Assembly: GCF_000002235.5 (NCBI RefSeq)
Contig: NW_022145594.1
Coordinates: forward strand, 17,896,412 to 17,960,411
DNA length: 64,000 nt
Reading direction: 5' to 3'
Origin: Strongylocentrotus purpuratus
Lineage: Eukaryota > Echinodermata > Echinoidea > Camarodonta > Strongylocentrotidae
Part shown: positions 8,156-19,345 of the stretch, piece by piece
Numbering within the stretch: the first letter of the stretch is position 1
Layout of the letters: each line of letters begins with the position of its first letter
Program-made: the position numbers and the translations under genes
The notes under the pieces: model-generated
What the model was told of the DNA's origin: nothing
What the model saw: the letters and a program-made list of their open reading frames with translations, nothing else
The model's database searches: none

Positions 8156-9142
8156 AATGAACATGTCAATATGAGACTACATATGTAGACGAATATATTT
8201 TATTCTTATTTATTATACATCAGCTTTCTACAATTCATAACTTAGTACATGTTTCAAGCATACATTATGTTCTTGGCTTGCCTTATTAGTGTAGAAAATC
8301 AATAAGTTCTTCTATTCATTTCTTTCAATTCTAATAGCTTGCACAGCCTTGCAAGTAATAATAGAATGTTACACCATCTTACCTACAGACACAATAAAGG
8401 TCATCAAAGTACAATCAAGAGACAGGAAGTCTATTCAAAAGTACCCAGGGTCAATTTCGATAGGAGATTAGTTCATTGTCGGCTTACTCTTTATTCAATC
8501 CTAAATTACCAGGCTCATTGTGACCTTCAACACATGAATTTGGTATGTAGTGAAAGCTCATGAATACATCTTTTCAATGAACTAACTCAGGACATAAACC
8601 TCCATAACAAAGTATTAGATATAAGAGGTATAGTATACCCTTCTAAACGAAAACTTGGATACAAAATGTATAGTTGATAATCTCAAAATTTATGATAATA
8701 TACATTACAAAAATGATACCATTGGCAAGACTATTAATTTCTATACAATATTGCTACACAAAGTTTTTCATTACAGTACACCAATCAAAAGTTATTGCGA
8801 GTTGAATAAGCATAGTCCATGCAGAACCCCTCCTAAGGTGGCACCCTAAAAACAATGTGGCACAGGGGGGATTGTGTACGTGGCGGGCAAAGAGTTAATA
8901 ATAAACTTTTTATGTTGTATAGCTCCCTCTCAAGACTGATATTCCTTTAGCTATAAAAACAATGACTCTTGACTCCAATCCACCAATTTGCTATTCCCGT
9001 TTGGAAATTATATATCACAACTGCATATTTCTGAGATTTTCATGGTCGCAGCTACTATGAAATGGCCTCAGGCGCTATTTGAAATATTTGAAATTTACAG
9101 GGAGCACCAATAAATGTTTATTATTCTATTTTTTCGAAAGCA

Positions 9143-9454
9143 GGGGGGTGTTTCAAAAAGATTTTAAGTCAAAGTTAACTCTAAGTTGGACTTAGATATT
9201 ATGGAGAGCCATTTGTAGCCTTATAATGAAATATATTTAAAAGCAAAATTTCAAGTATTTTAGACTTTTCATAAATTCCACATCAAGAACATGAAATCTC
9301 CCATGATAATAGAAAATATGAATGACTTGAATCGACATTGTATGCCTTTTAAAATAACTTTTACAAAATATTTTCAAGGATGCTAACGGCTTTACCTAGT
9401 TGTTAAGTCAAACTTAGAGATAAGTTCAACTTAGGATCTTTGTGAAACACCCCC
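9143..9454. mobile_element. foldback MITE ending in GGGGGTGTTTCA
   Basis: The left arm GGGGGTGTTTCAAAAAG...AAGTCAAAGTTAACTC pairs with the right arm ...GTTAAGTCAAACTTAGAG...CTTTGTGAAACACCCCC. Both arms contain further AAGTTGGACTTAG/AACTTAGAG motifs, giving arms of about 55 bp. The same terminus occurs at 58069-58374. The middle is AT-rich with no coding. Confidence 0.72.
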
Positions 9455-10495
9455 AGAGAGCTGACCATACCTCAGATATTACCACTATATCAACCCATAC
9501 CTCCCACAAACACAAACACATATACCTAAAGGCACTGATTGCTTTTTGCATTGAATATGAACGTTAGTGAACTGGAAATACAAATGTTTTAATGGCATAT
9601 GACATGCTGAAAGTTTTGTTTACAAAAATATAATTGCTTTTAAGTGTCAAAGGAAAAATGTGCTTGTTTCCTTGTTTTCCGAGTGCATTTCCTAAATGCA
9701 TTTTAGAGGTTTATAAAAACCTAGTAATCTGCAAATGTCTCTTCTTGGAAAAGTACATGTTTTTCAACAAGTTTTTCGTTTTTATTTGTTTGTTGATTCG
9801 TCGGTTGTACTGTGTTTTACTGATATTCCAAACAATATGTTGTCACAGCCCTAGAACAAATGTACATTTGTAGTTCCATTTATGTGATGTGTGTACATTT
9901 CTCTAAGTGTATTTAGATACTGAGTGGCTTCAGCGTCAATGGTGTGAATAATTTCTGTGTATTTATCGATTTTACATCTTGCCATCTTAAAACATTGCCT
10001 AATGGACGTTATCATTCAGATTAAAATGATGATCTATTTTGTATCATACAATTATAATCTTGTCATCTGATAAATATGACTAGTTATGCATTAAATATTA
10101 GTTATTGAGAGATTGAAATAGAGAGAGAAAGATGAGAGTTCAAGGTAATTTAGATCAAACATGAGGAGGAGGTGGGGGGGGGGGGGTGTTCCATGATATC
10201 TATTCTGTAGACCTACATAGAAATGCTATTCGGTCAATTACTACACTCCATTTTGTTATTTCAATTTGTATTTGTATGTGGACTACATGCAGAGGCTGAA
10301 ACAATATGAAATTGATTTTGTTAATGATTGTTGTCACCCCTGTTGTCTAGAGGTCCTCAGATAGTTATTTATTGTATTTCAGGACACCAAAAAACATAAC
10401 ACTAACAAAGTCGAGGTGGGCCGAAAGGTAGGATGAGGGGGGCGAGAAACTAGCATTGTTTGTCGCAATGCATGAGATGACTGGGGTTTAGGTGG
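9455..10495. other. AT-rich unique sequence
   Basis: No gene or repeat recognised, apart from a G13 tract at 10174-10186. Confidence 0.4.
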
Positions 10496-10499
10496 TGGT

Positions 10500-10801
10500 C
10501 GGGGTGAGGGTGAGAGAGAGAGACAGAGAGAGAGAGAGAGACAGAGAGACAGAGAGAGACAGAGAGACAGAGAGAGAGATGGAGAGAGAGAGAGACAGAG
10601 AGAGAGAGATGAGTGAAGGGGAGAAAGAATGAACAAGGAATAGTGAGTGAGATAAAAGAAGAACGATTTGAGAGAGAGAGATGAAGGAGAGAGGGGAATG
10701 ACTGACAAATAAAGAGTGAGGGGATAATAGAGAGAGAGATGAAACAGAAAGGAAGAAATTTGATAAAAGAAGAAAGGAGAAGAGAATGAATGAAAGGGGA
10801 A

Positions 10802-10847
<46 letters not shown>

Positions 10848-10960
10848 GTAGTGGTTAAATGAAAAGTGAGGTGGATGAGTGGTCGGCGAAGGAGAGGGAA
10901 AGGAAGTTTGAATGATAGAAAGGACGAGGGAAATAAAGAAATAGAGAAAAAAGATGAGGG
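10500..10960. repeat. GA/GACA-rich satellite-like tract with (GT)n
   Basis: Purine-rich stretch built from GAGAGACA and GAGA units (10508-10615), less regular GA to 10800, then (GT)13 at 10804-10828 running directly into (GA)n to 10848. The 200-residue minus-strand frame across it is low-complexity and not a gene. Confidence 0.85.
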
Positions 10961-11479
10961 GTTGGAGGATCTACATGGCAACGAAGAAGGTTGAAGGAAT
11001 GAGGGAGAACGAGAGGGGGGGGGGGGAGTTGGGAAGAAGGTGGGACCAACTCAATGTCATAATAAAGGTTTTTCACCAAGATACTCTGATTACCAAGAAA
11101 AACCGGACAAAAGACCAACAAAAAACTATGTATATGTATATATTAAAGACGTATAATAGCTTCGCCTGACTTTTCTTACATTTTGAATAAAATAATACAG
11201 TCTACTTTGGATAACGCAACTGTGACAAGGCACTGTATGACTTTGAAATCGAAACAAAATCATGAGTTGACACTTACCAATAAAATTCAAAGAAAGGGCA
11301 CTAACTTCCATCGACCGTGCATGGTACCAGGTCATTGGCGCAGTTGCGTGAAGTAGAATGCTGCCATCTACGGCTTATCCTCTATCACCCACCAGAATAA
11401 TTCATTTTTTCCCCCTCGTCGATAATGACCAAAAAGTACCTATATATTTCGTATTCCTTTCGTATCTCGTTCTATCGAT

Positions 11480-12360
11480 AGGGGACAGGCCCGTAGCCAG
11501 AGTTTGATTTTTTTTTGTTTTGTTGAGGGGGGGGGGGGGGCACATACATGTCATTGATCGACGTCCTGGGGAGGGGTCTAAAAAAGTTCAACCGATCTTG
11601 GAAATTTATTTCCAAGCAAACCTAGGGACACAAGCAAACCTAATCCCACTGGCGCACGGATAGGGGGGGGGGGGGGGGGGGGGCAGTTTTCCCCAAAATA
11701 AAATTCAAATGTGGTTTATTTCCCCGGTTTATTTCTAATTCGATACCAGTGATTTACAAAATGTTGCTGAAATGACATGATTTTCCGGGATGTTTTCTCA
11801 GTTTTGTTATTAAACTTTTTTATGCGTTTGTTGGAAAATTACAAATTCCTAAATTCACAGTCAGGCAAAAAGTATGCTTATTTAGAATCTACGTGTCAGG
11901 GCCCATGGAACGGCGGGGCTCGGAGAGCTCGAGCCCCCTCCCCCCCCCCCCCCCCCCCCCCCTCACTTTGTAAAACTTCCCGCGAGGCCTGCATGTAACA
12001 TATAAGAGTGGTGGAGAAGCGATTTTTTTTTTCCTCCCCCACCCCACCCCAAACTTTTTAGCTCATTACCATAACCACACGCCTATAAAACCTAAAATTC
12101 CCCATACATTAGACGAAATAAGAATTGGAGTCCCGGTGCAATTACTGGGGAGCCGAAAATAATGTGGGATCACTCCAGTGGTCTGTCACAGGCTAGGTAA
12201 AATACGACAACCACTACAATCTTATTCCTGACATGGGGTCGGTCTGGTGGTCAGATGGTCGCGACCCGCAACAACCACACCCTTTTTATTACACAGGGGC
12301 GTCGCTAATGGGGGAAGCGGGGCACCCCCCCCCCCCCTCATTTGCCACTTTCTGAGCAAA
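11480..12360. repeat. cluster of poly(dG)/poly(dC) tracts with GGCGTAGCC-like borders
   Basis: G14 near 11527, about G20 at 11663-11683, C22 at 11941-11962 and a C-run near 12328 lie within 900 bp. CCCGTAGCCAGAG (about 11490) and AGGGGCGTCGCTAA (about 12296) each precede a G- or C-rich stretch; the same arrangement recurs at 25979 (GGGGCGTAGCCGCTAG). This suggests remnants of a mobile family whose end reads AGGGGCGTAGCCAG. No gene is seen. Confidence 0.5.
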
Positions 12361-12559
12361 GGGGTGTTTCGTCGGTCGATTTTATCTATTTATAATTATT
12401 ATGATCCCCTTTTGCTTGTCATCGCTGTTGTTGTTTTTTGTTTTTGTTTTGTTTTCGTTTTTCCGTTGTTGCTTGCTTGTTTTTAGAAAATATAAAATAT
12501 TCGCAGCTGTTATCGCAAGTTTGAAATATTTGAGGACCGATTATTACTGTTTCTATTTA

Positions 12560-12660
12560 GCATCCTTCCGTTCTTCCGTTCTTCCGTTCTTCCGTTCTTC
12601 CTTTTTTCCGTTCTTCCGTTCTTCCTTTCTTTCTTTCTTTCTTTCTTTCTTTCCATCTTT
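12560..12660. repeat. (TTCCG)n and (TTTC)n microsatellite
   Basis: Several TTCCG/TTCTTCCG units from about 12567, grading into (CTTT)n at 12627-12655. Confidence 0.8.
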
Positions 12661-14528
12661 CTTACTTCTGTTGCTTGATTGATTGTTAGGAGGACGATAA
12701 TAGTTAACTTTATCTTCTTATACCCCCCCCCCCCCATTAAAAAGACATGCCAGTCATTATCCTATCATTGCTCTCTCTCTCTCTCTCTCTCTCTCTGATT
12801 TTCCAATTCCTGTTCATTTCTTCCCCCCCCCCCCCTCTTAAATTTTTTTTTTTTCGTTATTTATTTATTATAATGCCACCAGCCCCCCTGTAAAGCAAAA
12901 TTGCGTATTCGACCTGGTACGCGGCAGGGATCTAAAGGAGTTTTTAGTGTGAATAATTCCTAGCCAAATTCACTCAAAGTATCCCATTTCTGTTTCTTGT
13001 AATTTTCTAATTTTGATGCTGCAACTTTTTCAGAATATCCCCTAATCGCAAACAAATTGGATAATACGTTACATGCAGAGATTAAATATTTTGACCGTTT
13101 ACTCCACTTTGTAGTTTCACACGACGCGCTGCGGTAAACGCGGCCTCCTCACGCAGTTTCGCAATTATTGGACGATTATATTTGATAAAATTCGCTGGGG
13201 CCCCCAGCGTTCTGAAGCTTTACATTTAAAGAGAAGGGGGGGGGGAGCAAATTTATCAACCACCTATGTTATTGCTTCAACTTGTTTTGACGAATTTGCT
13301 ATCTGCTTTCGTTTTCTACAGAAACAAAACTGATAGTAAACAAAGAAGCGATCAGTCATACCATGGAGTTATAAATTCCTTGTTCATGCATTATTATCAA
13401 GATACATGTACTTCCATATCATATGAACGTAGAAAAAAGTTTTTTTATGTTTATTTACACGTAAAGTACGTTTGGGCGGCGATCACGTAATGGGCACTTA
13501 CTTGTGATGGGGTGTCGTTCCCTTCCCCTCAAATTTTGAAGAAAAGAAAAAAAGAAAGAAACGGTCAGTAAAATTGTATAAAAGCTATACGCTGTTTAGG
13601 CTCTGACGGGCTTTAACGAATGAAAAGTTTCAATATTCCAAGAAACTTTTATGCCTAAATGTAAAATTAGTAGTCCTAAGTTCCCCTCCAGATTTTTCGA
13701 ACATAATGAGGAGGTGGTTCCAAGCTATTTGATATTTGACATTTTCCCTCTACATATTTTTTTAAAGGGCTCTTGGATCAAATTTGACAGAAAATCTCTC
13801 AAATGAATTTAATTTGTGTTTGCACTCCAAAGGCCCCCAAATAGTGTGAAATTGCATTTTAATTGTATTACTTTAGTAAATTTTCTGTCCTCGGCTAGTT
13901 TATCGAAGTTTGTATTTAAAAAATAAAATTAGGCCCTCCTCCAACCCTCCCCCTCCAAAGAAAAATTTAGGAGGAGGGGACAAGAAAGTAGTTTTTATTT
14001 GTATTCGGCCTCACAAAATAATGTAGTATTATCGTCAACACTTCCAGATATGTGATTCTGTACGAAATGGGCAAATCATAATTGCGACCATAAACACTGC
14101 TACAAGCTAAGATTATTTTCTTCACTACTTCTTTGCTGCTTCACATGGGCTATATAATAATAAACGGCATATACAGGAAGTTTGGGTTTTAAATTTGGCC
14201 TATTCCGAGTTTTTCGTCCGGAATTTTCGAAATCGACGAGCAGGGGGCTCCATATTACTTATTATTCGATTGTCCATGTACATGAAATTGCTATTTGGTC
14301 AATCTAAACACTCTGAACACAAATTGCATTAATTTAATTTCATTTGAAAACGGAACTTGAGAGGCTCAAATCATGGTGACTGTGTATTGTATTCATTCTA
14401 CCTCATTCTAATTTTATTCAATCTCAGAACAAGAATTTCAAATACAAAAAAAACAAAACAAATAAAAACGACAAAATCGTAATAATAACTGGGCCATCCT
14501 GAGACAGAAGGAGGAGGGGACGAAACAC
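12661..14528. other. non-coding, no gene recognised
   Basis: Contains (CT)n at 12774-12796, several C- and G-runs, and otherwise AT-rich unique sequence. Frames are short and without domain features. Confidence 0.4.
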
Positions 14529-14807
14529 TTAAAGGGATCGTTTAACAATGTTAAATCTGAGATACACGGCCCTACGTGTTATCAGTGTCTGTGATATGGT
14601 GTAATGTTGAAGCCCTAAAAAAATCGCGCTTCAAAATGATCAAGAAGTATCTCAAAAAAGTAAATATCTTTGAGTGACCGGTTTTACCATACTCGTTTTC
14701 ACCAATAGACTGTAGTGTATAGTGTTCACAATGATTGGTAATAATTATAAGAGCATCCATTTCATTTCTTGAGAGGGGGCGTTTCCAAAACTGGTCTATG
14801 CCTTTAA
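14529..14807 (+). mobile_element. MITE of the 280-bp TTAA-bounded family, copy 2
   Basis: Starts TTAAAGGGATCGTTTAACAA and ends TATGCCTTTAA; matches 3001-3308 in inverse orientation over nearly its whole length. The TTAA at both borders is compatible with piggyBac-like target choice, but the terminal inverted repeat is short (TTAAAGG). Confidence 0.75.
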
Positions 14808-15172
14808 ATTATTATTTCTTTATCCTATGCATGACCAATGCATAATTATGTTCAAGGGTCTATTTTTTAAAGACTAATTTTCGATTGGCCTGGGAGCTGA
14901 CCGAAGCGATGATGATGATAATGTTTTTATAGCAGGCCTATCCAAAGGGAGAGACGAACACACACGATTCGGCCACCCATACTGATGGGTGTTTTACGAT
15001 GATTAGTAGCCTTCAATTGAGACTGACAATGTTTATATTGTTTTAATCAAGGACGGCCTCCCCCCCCCCCCCCCCGGCATTCTACCAGGCCTACCAGCGG
15101 ACCACATCTTGTTGGTCAATGGATTCGGACGGGGGAATACAAAAATCACATCACGGACTGCAGGTAACAGTG

Positions 15173-15345
15173 TGTATTTGATTTGATTTGATTTGATTTA
15201 TTTATTTCTTTTGATTTTCTTTTTCTTTTGCATTTTCACAAAATATAAAAAACAAAAACATTGCAAATTTTACATATTTAAAAAAGAATATAATTTCGAA
15301 TAAAGTAAGGCTGATGGCTGTAACTAATCGAAAACATCAAAAGGA
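15173..15345 (-). mobile_element. non-LTR retrotransposon 3' fragment, second copy of the family at 1212
   Basis: (TTTGA)n, TTATTTATTTCTTTTGATTT, CTTTTTCTTTTGCATTTTCA and CTGATGGCTGTAACTAATCG follow in the same order as at 1212-1400. No coding sequence. Confidence 0.6.
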
Positions 15346-15595
15346 ATATTGTTCATGCATGGTATGTCAGATATACTCACCAAAAAGGAGAACAAAAAAA
15401 CATCTCTTTAATTTTCGTGTTCCCTTGAACATTATTATTTGAATTGAAACATTATGTTTGTATTATAGTGAAATTTTCATTTATTTATATGTTTCGCTTT
15501 TAAATGTGGCACGACCGACTGAAAAGCTATATATCTTTTGTCACTTTTGATTTAGGGGACCATGCAACCCTTACTGACAGATAGAAATTTGAATT

Positions 15596-15628
15596 TGTTG
15601 TTGTTGCTGTTGTTGTTGTTGTTGTTGG
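15596..15628. repeat. (TTG)n microsatellite
   Basis: About 10 TTG units with one CTG interruption. Confidence 0.8.
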
Positions 15629-15726
15629 GGTGAAGTGAGAGAAAATGCGGCCGTTGCTTACTTCCTCCTCACTTTCCTATGTCTCTATAAACGCCCGCCC
15701 CTCCCACCAACAATAATTTCTCTGAC

Positions 15727-16240
15727 TTAAAGATGAAGTTGAGTTCTGGTCATGCGATTGCATTGTGAAAGAAACGGTGTGGAACCGACCAGAAAAGGTT
15801 GATCAGCATATAAGAATTTGTGTGTATTGCAAGGTTCTGGAATCATCAAAATTATAAGAAATTTGGCCAAGTCTTGGTAAAGTTACAAACACTTGCATGC
15901 AGAAAGACGTGTATGGGACTACACGAACACGTGGCGTAAAAAGCCGCCCCCCGATTTTTACGATGTTACATGCATATTTAGAATATGAAGGCATTTGAAG
16001 AGCCATGCTTTTCAGCGAACATGTCTTATCTGATGTTCTTCCACACTTGCATTATAAGAATGAGTAATGCTCACAAATTATTTTTCACCTCTTCCCAGAA
16101 CTCAAAGTACGTCTTTATTCAGTCCATAGCGTTTATTTATTATTTTACTATATCCATACGAGCTATCTTAAAATAGTATAGCAAATAGATAAATAAACGC
16201 TGCGGACTGACGACAACTGGATTCCTCAACCTCAACCTCC
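15727..16240 (+). mobile_element. MITE of the 390-bp family (TTGAGTTCTGG ends), copy 1, with nested insertion
   Basis: Left end TTAAAGATGAAGTTGAGTTC. The body matches 48486-48879 in inverse orientation (AAGACTTGGCCAAATTTCTT, CACGTGTTCGTGTAGTCCCA, ACATCAGATAAGACATGT and so on). The right end CCAGAACTCAA at about 16102 is followed by a 110-bp hairpin segment and then CTCAACCTCCTT, which is how the other copy continues, so the hairpin appears to have inserted into this end. Confidence 0.8.
16120..16208. mobile_element. short hairpin inserted in MITE end
   Basis: AGTCCATAGCGTTTATTTAT pairs with ATAAATAAACGCTGCGGACT; about 20-bp arms with a 49-bp AT-rich interior. Confidence 0.6.
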
Positions 16241-17135
16241 TTCATTATTTCTACCCAGCTCACTCTTCATTTTTGTTGAGGGGGGGGGGGGGTATTTAAG
16301 TTTGTTTTGAAATGAAATAATAATAATATTCCAGGACATCAGTCGATGGGCTTACACGGATCAAGAAGTGACAATTTCGTCTGGTTTTGTACCATCCGGG
16401 TGTACTATTTACCCCCCCCCCTCCCCACTCTGCAATGCAAAGCAAAATTATAATTCGAGTTGAATTGACTTTTTAGCATTTGTGCGTGCAGAAAGATATA
16501 AAATATGAAACCCCTCCGACTAACTTTGTAAACAAATTCAGACGAGAAACTAGGGAAGTTATACGCAATAATATAAGGAAGTATGTGGAGATGTAAGAAA
16601 TCAAAACACTTCATTTTTTTCCTGATCAGTTTTTCAATCCAGGTCCACCCTTAAACCGGGTACATGGGAGGGGTTCTCCCTGTATTACACAAACCATCAT
16701 GACCGCGGCAACGCCTTGCCATGCGACATACTCGACATACCAGGTTGCTATAAAACTTGGCCCCTGGAACACACAAGTATAGCGACGACCTCTTTTCAAC
16801 CTTGTTTAGTCTGGAATCGCGTACCTTGTTTTGGAATTTGGTTGTTGTATTGGATTTGTAAGATGCTTATTCAAGTCATCTTGGACTTAAATTATAGTTA
16901 AGAAGTGTTGATTTGTATTATAAATGGAAAATATGCTACTTTTTGATGATAAAAGACATTACAAGTTTCAACGAATGTTAGTTGTGATGTAAAACTTCAC
17001 AAGAGGCCTAGTTTTGTAGACTAATAATCGCGGAACTGGCTACATCCTAAACAATGGGAAACGCGTTTGTCTAGTTTCCGATTGTGCGTACAGCTAGGCA
17101 GGCATGGGAGAGGGGAAAAGAAATAGAGAGATAGC
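16241..17135. other. non-coding, no gene recognised
   Basis: Contains a G12 tract near 16281, a C-run near 16412 and otherwise unique AT-rich sequence. Confidence 0.4.
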
Positions 17136-17139
17136 TAGA

Positions 17140-17230
17140 GAGAAATAGAGAGAGAGAGAGAAAGAGAGAGAAAGAAAAAGAGAGAGAATGAGAGAGGCAG
17201 AGAGAAAGATGTGGGGGGGGGGGGGGTTGG
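17140..17230. repeat. (GA)n microsatellite followed by G-run
   Basis: GAGA/AAAGAGAG units to about 17205, then about 15 G near 17213. Confidence 0.8.
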
Positions 17231-17539
17231 CATAGCTCGGCTATCATAATCGGGGCCTGGGAAACTTTTCTGCCCTTCCTTTTTTTCCTTCTCAAACAAA
17301 GAACATGCGAAATCGAAAGTAGACCAACAAGCCCGTTTAGCTCCCGCCAACTTTGTGTTCATCGAAGGATAGATGTTATTTTTTTCTTCTTTTTATATAA
17401 TGGTCGTCCTCGACCCTATCTGTATCTTACCCAGCTTTCTATTTCTTTCCTTTCTCTGAACATGTGCAAAAAAAGCTATCTAATATGAGCTTATAAAAGT
17501 TATAAATACCCCAATTTTAACGGACAGTGGGCCTGGAAT

Positions 17540-18039
17540 GAGTCACTCGAGCAGGCATGCACGTACGGATAGCGTGCGACTTTGTCATTGCTACACGTTG
17601 CTAGCCCTAGCTACACAGTACAGGAGCCTGGCGGTCGACGAGCGATCCGAGAGCGCGAGCGCATATAGGTTACGTGCGTACGTACGTACTGTGTTTTCGT
17701 ATAGCTTTTGTATGTGCACATCCATGGACACGACTTTTGGGTACACGCGCTACACAACTGCACAGTAATTTGCTGATTTTATACGTTTAGCAACATCTTA
17801 GGCAGCCTTAAGGAGCTCAAGCCAGTAGAACATAAGCCACTGCACGAAATTTTCACCTGTAATACTGTTGAAGGATACCTTTGAGGAGGGAAATTTAGCT
17901 GTGTCGGCGAGCTTTGATTTCGAGAAAATCACCTAGACTCGTGATCGCCAACGCGTGTGTTGTGTTACGGAGCACAACACAGCTCCGCGAACTGCGGCCG
18001 TTTTATTGTTTACGTATTGCTTATGCCGAGGAAAAAAAG
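17540..18039 (+). promoter_or_regulatory. candidate CpG-rich promoter/first exon ending in a strong splice donor
   Basis: About 500 bp with far more CpG than the surroundings, for example CGAGCGATCCGAGAGCGCGA and a run of GTACGTACGTAC. It ends in ATGCCGAGGAAAAAAAG followed by GTAAGT at 18040. If the ATG at 18023 were used, the exon would start M-P-R-K-K and leave phase 2. A short basic N-terminus on a tiny first coding exon occurs in several metazoan zinc-finger regulators, but the sequence is far too short to identify a protein. No TATA box is evident. This is a hypothesis only. Confidence 0.25.
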
Positions 18040-18059
18040 GTAAGTTACCTCACTTCGAC

Positions 18060-18900
18060 TATACAAACTACGTAATTTGTATGATAAATGGTAATTGTAT
18101 TAGCTCAGGTGGTTGCCATAATAACCAAGTCAATGCCATTGCTAGAGGCCGACCTCAAGTTGAAACTATGGATCGGCTGTGAAAAAGGAAACAAACATTT
18201 CCGCATTTGTGATTGGCATGGAGTGATGAGACAGCTATCCGACACGGATGGAATGCATTTATTGCAAGCTGCTTAGCAAATAATACCAGGAAATTTAGCG
18301 CCTTTGTGTGGCAAGCCAGCTGCTAATTAGGCCACTATAGATTTATTGAACTAGCTGAAAGACATTGAAGATGTGTTATGTAACATGATTATATTTCCCC
18401 CAGATCAAATTAAAAAGCATGGACCTCCAAACAATACTGTTCGCTGATATATACAATTATACATTGTGTAGTTAAGTAGACTTGAATTTGTAATTGAATT
18501 CCATTTAATTAGACTTTAGATCATCATCTGACCAGGCACCTCATTAAAATCAAACCAGGAAAATGTAATTGATATTAAAGGTGCTGGAACCTGGAAGTCT
18601 ATGTTGAATGAAACAAATGCATGACTATGAATATGATGACTTTGAGGTAAATTTGTGTGAATGTAGATCCACATCTGTGTGTATGCAACACTTCAATCTT
18701 TGATTTAATGTTTCATGCCAAGCCTGTTCTGCTGTTCAGTTCAAGTTGGCCATTTTATCATGATTTGTTTACATGCTATGATAAATGTACCTTTCAACTG
18801 TGTAGGTTCTCTCTGCAAGGGATTATGCAAGATTATATATTTTTCCCCAGTTATAATGAGCTGGCACAGCAATTAATCATCCTGTAACACAGTTGCCAGC
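18060..18900. other. non-coding, no gene recognised
   Basis: AT-rich unique sequence between the candidate donor at 18040 and the trinucleotide cluster; nothing supported. Confidence 0.4.
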
Positions 18901-19190
18901 ATCACTACCACCACCACCACCACCACCACCACCACCACCACCACCACCACCACCAACTCCACCATCATCATTTCCAAGATCATCGCAATATTATTTTTAT
19001 CATTACTATCATCATCACCATTACCTGTGACCTTTCTATGATCACCCCCCATATTATCACCACCATCGCCACATCATCTTCATCACCATCACCATCACCA
19101 CCATCTTCTTCATTATCATCATAATGATCACCATCATCATCATCATCGTCATAATCATCGTCATAACAATCATCATTACCACCTCCATGC
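18901..19190. repeat. (CAC)n and (ATC)n trinucleotide cluster
   Basis: About 18 CAC units (18905-18954), then interrupted CAT/CAC/CTT repeats to 19180. The minus-strand Asp-rich and Met-rich frames here are repeat translations, not proteins. Confidence 0.9.
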
Positions 19191-19259
19191 ATGGAGACTT
19201 TGTTATAAAGCTCTTGGAGCGAGGCTTGTCGTTATTTACTGCCACTTTAATTAGTGCAC

Positions 19260-19345
19260 CTTGATTAATGAGTGTAGGGGAGAGAGGGAGAGAGAGAGAG
19301 AGAGAGCAAGGAGGAGGATGGAAAGAGAGAAAGAGATGATTATCT
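19260..19345. repeat. (GA)n microsatellite
   Basis: GAGAGG and GA units. Confidence 0.75.

Larger units (their letters stand above)
7358..8894 (+). mobile_element. piggyBac-type transposon, internally deleted, TTAA-bounded
   Basis: TTAA at 7354-7357 is followed by CTCTTTGCCCGC. At the other end GCGGGCAAAGAG (8883-8894) is followed by TTAA (8895-8898). The 12-bp inverted repeats are perfect and the TTAA duplication is diagnostic of piggyBac. The element is 1537 bp. Inside are an N-terminal transposase remnant (7613-7840), a CT-rich low-complexity insert (7840-8155) and about 700 bp of AT-rich non-coding sequence. No catalytic domain remains, so mobility would need a transposase supplied in trans. 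It starts 121 bp after the PRDM stop, so PRDM transcripts probably run into it; an AATAAA directly after the right TTAA (about 8899) could serve as polyadenylation signal. Confidence 0.9.

Noticed and set aside
7841..8188. C-terminal part of the 191-codon frame from 7613
   Set aside because: After the acidic N-terminus the frame is CT repeat; not part of a piggyBac protein.
10379..10981. 200-codon minus-strand frame
   Set aside because: GA/GT microsatellite translation without domain features.
18980..19245. Minus-strand frames rich in Asp or Met
   Set aside because: They are translations of (ATC)n/(CAC)n repeat; all phases stay open.
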